From contig CAUHLX010000070.1 of assembly GCA_959606705.1 (NCBI GenBank), positions 1 to 10,283 on the forward strand: a DNA stretch of 10,283 nucleotides, read 5' to 3'. This DNA is from an uncultured Bacillota bacterium. GTDB taxonomy: Bacteria; Bacillota; Clostridia; Peptostreptococcales; Anaerovoracaceae. Below the pieces are notes generated by a model. That model was not told the origin of the DNA, made no database searches, and saw nothing but the letters and a program-made list of their open reading frames with translations. Below, in pieces: positions 1 to 4,884 of the stretch. Each line of letters starts with the position of its first letter. Positions within the stretch are counted from its first letter, which is position 1. Made by a program: the position numbers and the translations under genes.

Positions 1-770
1 AGATGATCGTCCAGGAAAAACTCCCTGGTGTTGGCCCATACGTCCACGCTGTCCAAAGCCACGTAAATCGGCAGATCTCCGATCATGGAAACTCCGTGTT
101 CGTTGGCATAAGCCTTCAAATCATCCCATTGTCTGCGGAATAGAAACTGCGTCCCCTTCCAAAAAAACAGTTCCTCAGCCAACTGCTCTTTGACTCTTTC
201 CAGGCTGCCGGCCTCGCGATAACGCAGCGGCTCCTCCCAGCCCGTCCAAGCCTCACCGCCGTGCGCGTCCTTCAACGCCATAAACAGCGCGTATTCTTCC
301 AGCCACCGATGGTTGGCCTCACAGAATCCGGCGAAGGCCTCCTGCTCTTCGGGGAAGCGGGGAAAGCGGCGTTTCAGACGGGAAACCGCCTTCCGCAGAA
401 CGGCAAACCGCCGGCGATAGAGCCGATCAAAATCCACCTGCCTGGGATTCTCACCCCAGGAAATTTCCTGATACTCCGCCGGCTCCAGCAAACCATCCTC
501 ACACAGGACATCCAAATCGATGAGATAGGGATTCCCCGCAAAAGTGGAAAAGGACTGGTAAGGAGAATCTCCGTAGCTGGTAGGACAAAGAGGCAGGACC
601 TGCCAATAGGACTGGCCCGCCGCTTCCAGGAAATCCACGAATTCACGGGCCGCGGAGCCCATGGTTCCGATCCCGTAGGGAGATGGCAGAGAGGAAATGT
701 GCAGAAGCACTCCGCTTCGTCTTCCGAAATCCTTGATCTCTGGCGTTTTCTTCGTATCGTTCTTTGACAT
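1..770 (-). CDS. malQ: 4-alpha-glucanotransferase (amylomaltase), N-terminal half; 3' end outside window
   Basis: Glycoside hydrolase family 77 enzyme that transfers alpha-1,4-glucan segments between maltodextrins in the cytoplasm (maltose and glycogen metabolism). My translation gives 256 codons of an open frame running off the left edge; full MalQ is about 500 residues, so roughly half is present and the catalytic acids lie outside. Recognised from GVLLHISSLPSPYGIGTMG near residue 20, WQVLPLCPTSYGDSPYQS near 60, FAGNPYLIDLD, and MIGDLPIYVALDSVDVWAN near 230, all hallmarks of the family. The start ATG at 768-770 has GGAGG at 775-779. It follows the radical SAM gene by 22 bp on the same strand, so the two are probably cotranscribed. 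No frameshift was seen. The family call is firm; the physiological substrate is inferred from the family. Confidence 0.96.
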   Translation of the reverse strand, partial: MSKNDTKKTPEIKDFGRRSGVLLHISSLPSPYGIGTMGSAAREFVDFLEAAGQSYWQVLPLCPTSYGDSPYQSFSTFAGNPYLIDLDVLCEDGLLEPAEYQEISWGENPRQVDFDRLYRRRFAVLRKAVSRLKRRFPRFPEEQEAFAGFCEANHRWLEEYALFMALKDAHGGEAWTGWEEPLRYREAGSLERVKEQLAEELFFWKGTQFLFRRQWDDLKAYANEHGVSMIGDLPIYVALDSVDVWANTREFFLDDH

Positions 771-792
771 GAGGCCTCCGTTTTCCGCATTT

Positions 793-1779
793 TTACTCTT
801 CTATACTATAACCCGAGCCGCGCTCCTGCGCAACCGCAGCCCCCGTCGTTTTCGGATCCCGATTCGGTTCACCGGACGCGGGCTCCCCGTTTTTCTTCTT
901 TGCGGAACGCCTAATTTCCTCATGGTAAAAGTAGTTCACGATGATCGGCGGTTCCCCGAACGGGCGCTGCGAGGAATCATCATTCCGCAGGTATAATAAT
1001 CCGCTTTTTTCCGCCAGCCGCCGCATTTCTCCGTCGAGAGCTTCCCAATAACTGCGGCTGCCCTGCCGGTATATTTCCCGATACAGCGGGGTCAGCTCAG
1101 GATAACGCTCTGCGACGTAGTCCAAGATCACCGTCTTGAAGCTGCCCCGCAGGTTCAGGTTTTCCAGCCAAATCAGGCTGCACCGATCAATCACCCGTTC
1201 CACAATTGCCGGAATATCCGTAATCTCCGGAAAGATCGGGGAGATAAAGCAGGTGGTACGAACGCCCGCGTCATGAAAAGCTTTCATGGCCGCCAGCCGC
1301 CGCTCGATGCTGACCGCTTCGTCCATGTCCGTCCGAAACGCTTCATCCAGCGTATTGACGGACCACGAAACACGGGCGTTGGGGAATGTCCTGATCAAAT
1401 CCAAATCCCGCAGCACCAAATCGGATTTTGTGGCGATCGTGATTTCCGCTCCGCTGTTTTGAAGCTGTTCCAGCAGCGCCCTCGTCCTTTTACAGGTTTC
1501 TTCCTGTGGGTTGTAGGGGTCGGTCACGGAACCGATAAACAATCGTTTCCCTGCGTATCTCCGCGGCTTTTGAATTTCAGGCCAGTATTTTGCATCCAGA
1601 AAGCTTCCCCAGGGTTCCGCGTGGCCGGTAAACCGTTTCATAAAAGAGGCGTAACAGTATTTGCAGGCGTGGGTGCAGCCCACATAGGGGTTCACCGAAT
1701 AATCGCCTACGGGAAGATTGGATTTGGACAGTATGCTTTTTACTTGAATGTCCCGTACCTTAATTTCGTTTCGATTCAT
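793..1779 (-). CDS. SPL-family radical SAM protein (SplB-like, COG1533)
   Basis: 328-residue radical SAM protein related to spore photoproduct lyase and to the Rv2578c-type proteins. The [4Fe-4S]-binding signature is CTHACKYCY, with Cys35, Cys39 and Cys42 in the CxxxCxxC arrangement, preceded by NPYVGC. Other typical segments are GSVTDPYNPQE (after about residue 80), IATKSDLVLRDLDLI and VSWSVNT. The last 35 or so residues are Lys/Arg/Gly/Glu-rich and look disordered. AAGGAG at 1790-1795 lies 10 nt before the ATG and supports this start. Downstream after 22 bp is malQ; upstream is a decayed MarR-type gene on the same strand. Members of this broad group are mostly uncharacterised; some are true DNA photoproduct lyases, but nothing here shows that this one is. 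Family assignment is strong, substrate unknown. Confidence 0.92.
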   Translation of the reverse strand: MNRNEIKVRDIQVKSILSKSNLPVGDYSVNPYVGCTHACKYCYASFMKRFTGHAEPWGSFLDAKYWPEIQKPRRYAGKRLFIGSVTDPYNPQEETCKRTRALLEQLQNSGAEITIATKSDLVLRDLDLIRTFPNARVSWSVNTLDEAFRTDMDEAVSIERRLAAMKAFHDAGVRTTCFISPIFPEITDIPAIVERVIDRCSLIWLENLNLRGSFKTVILDYVAERYPELTPLYREIYRQGSRSYWEALDGEMRRLAEKSGLLYLRNDDSSQRPFGEPPIIVNYFYHEEIRRSAKKKNGEPASGEPNRDPKTTGAAVAQERGSGYSIEE

Positions 1780-1782
1780 TTT

Positions 1783-2134
1783 TTAGAAGCTCCTTTGCAC
1801 CCCTTGCCGGAGGGTGTCGCCGCAGCCGTTCAAACAGGTATCATATACCCCGATGCCTCGATGCCTCGATCTCCCGGCTCTCGATACGGTGACAGCCCCG
1901 CCCCTGCCCTTTGTGCTTTCGATGGTGGAATGAAATTTCGTTTGCCCGGCCGCGGTGAAGCGTACGATTTTGCTGCGCCGATCGGTTTTGGATTCCCCAA
2001 AATCAATCTAGCCGCTTTTGAGGAATTTTTTCATCGCGGCGCTGACGGTTTGCTTTGTGGCGGAAAGACGTTCACAAATCTCACCCTGCGTACAGCCGGC
2101 AATACCGATTGACATAGGTATGAACACGCTCTCT
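1783..2134 (-). pseudogene. Decayed MarR-family transcriptional regulator
   Basis: Reading the minus strand from the ATG at 2115 gives a recognisable MarR winged-helix segment: CTQGEICERLSATKQTVSAA, then MKKFLKSG, then an in-frame TAG stop (2008-2010) where an aromatic or hydrophobic residue is expected, then IDFGESKTDRRSKIVRFTAAG, the wing and start of the last helix. The DRRSK and T-x-x-G elements are classic for the family. The N-terminal dimerisation helices, about 50 residues, are absent in all frames upstream. After the wing the frame no longer resembles MarR; the other frame has LFERLRRH and AKELLKN, like a MarR C-terminal helix, so a frameshift is likely. A tandem 8-bp duplication sits in this part (1851-1866). 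The gene lies directly upstream of the radical SAM gene in the same orientation, so it may once have controlled that operon. The sequence shows the stop; the loss of function is inferred. Confidence 0.7.
1851..1866. repeat. Tandem 8-bp direct repeat (CGATGCCT x2)
   Basis: Two adjacent copies of CGATGCCT followed by a further CGAT. An 8-bp duplication shifts the reading frame and lies in the degraded C-terminal part of the MarR remnant, so it may be one of the mutations that broke it. Confidence 0.6.
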
Positions 2135-2177
2135 CCTCATTTGCCCTCGCCGAAAGTACGAAATTTGATCGTCCGAT

Positions 2178-2207
2178 ATTTTACTAATTTTCAACGTAAC
2201 ATGTTAA
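2178..2207 (-). promoter_or_regulatory. Candidate promoter with palindromic operator, upstream of the MarR remnant
   Basis: On the minus strand TTAACA (2202-2207) and TAAAAT (2178-2183) are separated by 18 bp, a good fit to a housekeeping sigma factor promoter (5 of 6 matches each). The -35 element overlaps a perfect 10-bp palindrome, TAACATGTTA at 2197-2206, of the size and symmetry bound by MarR-type dimers. This would fit autoregulation by the regulator now decayed. The motifs are seen directly; their function is inferred. Confidence 0.45.
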
Positions 2208-2244
2208 CCTGTTTTTGTAAAGCTCCAAATGGAAGAGATGGATC

Positions 2245-2367
2245 ATGAATATAAAAAAAGGGATGGGTGGAAACGAGATATTTGTTTTAGATGATGCTGG
2301 CCGCAAAGCGGAATGCGTGATTACCAAGCTGGTCGATATGGTTTATCTGAAAAGAGAACGGAGCTGA
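2245..2367 (+). CDS. Possible small protein of 40 residues, unknown function
   Basis: Open frame of 40 residues beginning MNIKKGMGGNEIFVLDDAG and ending LVDMVYLKRERS. GGAAGAG at 2231-2237 is 7 nt before the ATG, a reasonable ribosome binding site. It ends one base before a very strong terminator hairpin (2369-2411), which argues that something is transcribed rightward through this stretch. It lies divergent from the MarR remnant, with the palindrome 2197-2206 between them. The composition is soluble, mixed alpha/beta, without membrane segment or signal peptide. I do not recognise a family. It could be a true small protein, the remnant of a longer gene, or chance; the shortness keeps confidence low. 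Confidence 0.4.
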   Translation: MNIKKGMGGNEIFVLDDAGRKAECVITKLVDMVYLKRERS

Positions 2368-2368
2368 G

Positions 2369-2415
2369 CGCAGAAACGAGATGACCGATGAACGGCCATC
2401 TCGTTTCTGCGTTTT
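2369..2415. terminator. Strong intrinsic terminator, 15-bp perfect stem
   Basis: CGCAGAAACGAGATG (2369-2383) pairs perfectly with CATCTCGTTTCTGCG (2397-2411); after one mismatch the loop adds CCG/CGG pairs. TTTT (2412-2415) follows on the plus strand. It sits between the small plus-strand ORF ending at 2367 and the minus-strand MgtC gene ending at 2420, so the stem can serve both, although the T-tract is only clear for the rightward direction. Confidence 0.85.
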
Positions 2416-2419
2416 CCGA

Positions 2420-3088
2420 TCAATCCTCCACGTAGCGGATAAAAGGAAACCGGCGCATCAGCGCCACCAGGTCCACCACATCATAATTCTTGGGATACTT
2501 CAACGACAAGCGGACTTCCACCGCTCCGTCGTTTAAATTTTTTGCACTCATATAGAGAATTTCGATCTGTCCGGTGCCGAAGGCCTCCTCCAGCAGCTGT
2601 TCCACATTCTGGTCCGCGTCGATGTGGAGCGTGATCTGCTGAGTGATTCCCTCTTTGAAAAATTTAGTATGTAAAATGACCTGCAGCAGCACGATCATCA
2701 CGGTGACCACGATTCCCATAAAGTACAGACCGCAGCCAACCGCCATGCCCACTCCCACCGTGGCCCACAGCCCCGCCGCCGTGGTGACTCCGCTCACATT
2801 CTGATTGCGGACGAAGATGACCCCCGCGCCCAGAAAACCGATGGCCGCCACCACGCTGGCCGCAATACGGGAGGGATCCAATCCCACACCCGTGCTGCCC
2901 AGGATATCCTGAAATCCATATTTTGAAACGATCATCATCAGAGCGGCGGCCATGCAGACGATCAGATGCGTGCGAATGCCCGCCATCTTGGAACGCCGTG
3001 AACGCTCATGACCGATCGCTCCGCCGCAGACCGCCGCGATCAAAACCCGCAGCAGATATTCCAGCTGTATCATGACCCAAGCTTCCAT
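2420..3088 (-). CDS. MgtC/SapB-family inner membrane protein
   Basis: 222-residue integral membrane protein of the MgtC/SapB/YhiD family; members are linked to growth in low magnesium, acid resistance or control of F-type ATPase, but the role differs between species. Five hydrophobic segments are visible at about 9-27, 39-57, 73-95, 104-118 and 121-139. Family motifs are GGAIGHER (22-29), AGIRTH (36-41), DPSRIAASVVAAIGFLGAG (71-89) and VSGVTTAAGLW (98-108). Residues 150-222 form the soluble C-terminal region, ACT-like in family members. The open frame extends upstream to 3223, but the ATG at 3088 has GGAGG 8 nt before it (3097-3101) and starts just before the first membrane helix, giving the usual family length; the ATG at 3094 is only 2 nt from the same site. 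It appears monocistronic, ending 9 nt before a strong hairpin. No MgtA-type transporter is adjacent. Confidence 0.93.
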   Translation of the reverse strand: MEAWVMIQLEYLLRVLIAAVCGGAIGHERSRRSKMAGIRTHLIVCMAAALMMIVSKYGFQDILGSTGVGLDPSRIAASVVAAIGFLGAGVIFVRNQNVSGVTTAAGLWATVGVGMAVGCGLYFMGIVVTVMIVLLQVILHTKFFKEGITQQITLHIDADQNVEQLLEEAFGTGQIEILYMSAKNLNDGAVEVRLSLKYPKNYDVVDLVALMRRFPFIRYVED

Positions 3089-3096
3089 ACCCATTC

Positions 3097-3101
3097 CCTC
3101 C
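3097..3101 (-). promoter_or_regulatory. Ribosome binding site that fixes the MgtC-family start
   Basis: GGAGG on the minus strand, 8 nt before the ATG at 3088. No comparable site precedes the longer start at 3223, so the shorter protein is preferred. Confidence 0.75.
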
Positions 3102-3185
3102 GTTTTCCGTTCTATTCTTTGCAAATATTCTAGCAGATGCGGGAAGGGAATAAATTGTGCGTAAAAAAAAGAAAATAGATTAACT

Positions 3186-3200
3186 TTGTAAAAATTACAA
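3186..3200. promoter_or_regulatory. Inverted repeat TTGTAA-AAA-TTACAA, possible operator
   Basis: Perfect 6-bp arms with a 3-bp spacer in the 220-bp intergenic region between the divergent MgtC-family and Cys-rich genes. It is AT-rich and compact like many Bacillota dimeric repressor sites. No bound regulator can be named. A weak hairpin, CGGGA/TCCCG at 3266-3280, lies closer to the Cys-rich gene. I could not identify convincing -35/-10 promoters for either gene here. Confidence 0.35.
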
Positions 3201-3294
3201 GGACCGGCCACCCCTTTATCCATTTGGAAAGCACACTTTTTCAGCCTGCCACATACCTTATATCACGGGACATTTTCCCGATAGAAAAGCTTAT

Positions 3295-3299
3295 GGAGG
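3295..3299 (+). promoter_or_regulatory. Ribosome binding site that fixes the Cys-rich protein start
   Basis: GGAGG directly abuts an upstream in-frame ATG at 3300, leaving no room for initiation there, but is 9 nt before the ATG at 3309. The protein therefore begins MCRCNN. Confidence 0.8.
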
Positions 3300-3308
3300 A
3301 TGTTAATT

Positions 3309-3536
3309 ATGTGCAGATGTAATAATAGTGTAGTTGCCGGAACAACCAACAACCAGAACAGCAGAACCGTTACCGAATACATTCCGGTGACCATCACCTA
3401 TTCCGTATCGCCCGGCGGTTCGGTAGGCGGTGCCAACACCGGAAACAATTCCTGCAATTGCGGATGCAACTGTGGATGCAACTGCTGCTGCGGATGCGGC
3501 TCCACCTGTTCCTGCCGTTCCTGCGGTCTCTACTAA
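3309..3536 (+). CDS. Small cysteine-rich protein with CxC-repeat tail
   Basis: 75-residue protein with 14 cysteines: two at the N-terminus (MCRC) and twelve in the last 27 residues, arranged as CNCGCNCGCNCCCGCG then STCSCRSCGLY. The tail is encoded by 12-bp repeats of the form TGC-AAY-TGY-GGA. The middle (about 10-48) is polar, Thr/Asn/Gly/Ser-rich with a short beta-like stretch, TEYIPVTITYSV. There is no signal peptide or membrane segment. Such CxC clusters could bind metal (metallothionein-like), become disulfide cross-linked in a spore coat, or be the core of a modified peptide; I cannot choose from sequence. No modification enzyme is adjacent; the radical SAM gene is 1.5 kb away in another transcription unit. 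A strong ribosome binding site and flanking terminators indicate a genuine single-gene unit. I do not recognise a named family. Confidence 0.8.
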   Translation: MCRCNNSVVAGTTNNQNSRTVTEYIPVTITYSVSPGGSVGGANTGNNSCNCGCNCGCNCCCGCGSTCSCRSCGLY

Positions 3537-3543
3537 AAATAAA

Positions 3544-3562
3544 GCCGCCCACAGCGGGCGGC
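3544..3562. terminator. GC-rich hairpin after the Cys-rich gene
   Basis: GCCGCCC (3544-3550) and GGGCGGC (3556-3562) form a 7-bp all-G/C stem with a 5-nt loop, starting 7 nt after the stop codon. There is no T-tract on the plus strand; on the minus strand the stem is followed by TTTATTTTT, so it is a better backup terminator for leftward transcription coming from the amidase gene. Confidence 0.65.
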
Positions 3563-3592
3563 CTACTTAGCACAACGCGCGTCATCCTCCTG

Positions 3593-3640
3593 AAAAAAGG
3601 ACTCCCTTCCCGCCGCACATCGGGATCGGGGGTCTTTTTT
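3593..3640. terminator. Bidirectional terminator between convergent genes
   Basis: AAAAAAGGACTCCC (3593-3606) pairs imperfectly, with one bulge and a G-T pair, with GGGGGTCTTTTTT (3628-3640). It has T-tracts on both strands, as expected between convergent genes. The right arm abuts the stop codon of the amidase gene. Confidence 0.7.
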
Positions 3641-4884
3641 CATTGCTGCGCCGCGGTTCGTCTGCGCAGCAGCTGGGCCAGCACTCGGCAGCCCTGTGAG
3701 AGATCCTGAGGACGGGTATACTCCTTGGGCGAATGACTGATGCCGTCCACGCTAGGCACGAAGATCATGCAGGCCGGCAGCTCCTGTGCGAATACCTGGG
3801 CGTCATGTCCCGCCCCGCTGTTCATGCGAACATAAGGAATTTCCAGCTCCGCCGCCGCCTGTTCCAAATCCGCGATCATAGCCGGATCCAGCGCGGCAGG
3901 CGGTTCGTCGCAAGGGTAGAGCACCGACACGCCGAAGCCCCGGTCTCGAAGCTCCTCCACATGCCGCTCCAGCATTTCCTTTCCCTGCCTCAGATACCGC
4001 AGCTCTCCGTCCCTCATATCCACGGTAAAGCGAGCCTGATCCGCGATCACGTTGCTGACCCCCGGCTTCACGGAAAACTCCCCCACCGTCAGCACCGCCG
4101 AGTCCGAAATCTTCCGGATTTCCTCCGTCATGGACACGATCATCCCGGCCGCCGCGGCCACGGGATCCTTGCGCATGTTCATCGGTGTGGTTCCCGCGTG
4201 ATTTTGATGTCCCGTCACCGTAATTTCAAAAACGGAAAGGCCCACGATGTTCTCCACGATTCCGATGGGAATCCCCTTCTGGTCCAGATAGGGTCCCTGT
4301 TCCACGTGCAGCTCGACGTACTCCTTTAAATGAGGATGCCGAACGCCGATGAGGCCCTGCGGATCGTAGCCTGCTTCCCGCATGGCTTTGGAGAGCGGAA
4401 TTCCCGCCTCATCCGCGTAATCCAGCTCTTCGGCCTCCATCACTCCCAGAATGGAACGGCTCCCGATATAGGCCAGAGGATAACGGCTTCCTTCCTCTTC
4501 CTCCAGCGCCGCCACCTCCAGCGTGTAATACGGACTCCAGCCCTGTTTGATCAATTCTCCCACCGCGGAAATCGCCGTGACCACCCCCGCCGCGCCGTCG
4601 TACCTGCCTCCGTCTTTCACGGTGTCGATGTGAGAGCCCACCAGCACGGTCTCCTTCACCTGTCCCTCGAGCCTGCCAAACAGATTGCCCAGGCCGTCCT
4701 CGTAAGTCTCAAGTCCCGCTTCCTCCATCCAGCGGCGCACCAGCTTCTTGCCCACCCGGTCGGAATCCAGATAGATCGCTCTCCAGATGCCGCGCTCCGA
4801 AGTGGTGGCTTCCGCCAGCTCGTTCAGACGCCGTTCGATCACCCCGCCCTGTTCCGGGATCGGTCTTATTTGTCCTTCCTTCAT
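3640..4884 (-). CDS. M20-family hydantoinase/carbamoylase-type amidase (N-carbamoyl-L-amino-acid hydrolase-like)
   Basis: 414-residue dinuclear-metal amidase of the AmaB/HyuC/AllC group. These cytosolic enzymes cleave N-carbamoyl groups from L-amino acids, beta-ureidopropionate or allantoate. Metal and catalytic residues are in order: GSHIDTV (His85, Asp87), GGRYDG (Asp96), the EEEEGSR cluster (Glu128-131), ELHVEQG (His193) and SVDGISHSPKEYT (His384). The dimerisation lid has GHQNHAGTTPM (225-235), and NVI (278-280) plus VDMRDGE carry the usual substrate-side Asn and Arg. Length is typical. The start overlaps the regulator stop as ATGA, with AAAGGAG about 10 nt upstream, so expression is coupled to the sigma-54 activator gene. 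The subfamily is firm; whether the substrate is a carbamoyl-amino acid, an allantoate-like compound or another acyl amide cannot be told, and no hydantoinase or purine gene is adjacent. Confidence 0.92.
   Translation of the reverse strand: MKEGQIRPIPEQGGVIERRLNELAEATTSERGIWRAIYLDSDRVGKKLVRRWMEEAGLETYEDGLGNLFGRLEGQVKETVLVGSHIDTVKDGGRYDGAAGVVTAISAVGELIKQGWSPYYTLEVAALEEEEGSRYPLAYIGSRSILGVMEAEELDYADEAGIPLSKAMREAGYDPQGLIGVRHPHLKEYVELHVEQGPYLDQKGIPIGIVENIVGLSVFEITVTGHQNHAGTTPMNMRKDPVAAAAGMIVSMTEEIRKISDSAVLTVGEFSVKPGVSNVIADQARFTVDMRDGELRYLRQGKEMLERHVEELRDRGFGVSVLYPCDEPPAALDPAMIADLEQAAAELEIPYVRMNSGAGHDAQVFAQELPACMIFVPSVDGISHSPKEYTRPQDLSQGCRVLAQLLRRRTAAQQ

Noticed and set aside
374..790. 138-residue minus-strand open frame near the left end
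   Set aside because: Out of frame with malQ, whose frame from 770 carries clear family motifs.
2008..2010. TAG codon in the MarR-like frame as a recoded (pyrrolysine-type) codon
   Set aside because: The N-terminal half is also missing and the C-terminal part is frameshifted, so decay or sequencing error is simpler.
1273..2112. 279-residue plus-strand open frame across the radical SAM gene
   Set aside because: Antisense of the radical SAM gene and MarR remnant; no family resemblance.
3089..3223. N-terminal extension of the MgtC-family protein from the ATG at 3223
   Set aside because: No ribosome binding site at 3223, no family resemblance in the extra 45 residues, and a strong site fits the start at 3088.
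3309..3536. Cys-rich protein as a SCIFF-type modified peptide precursor
   Set aside because: The cysteine pattern (adjacent CxC clusters) and lack of a neighbouring maturase gene do not fit; kept as unknown.
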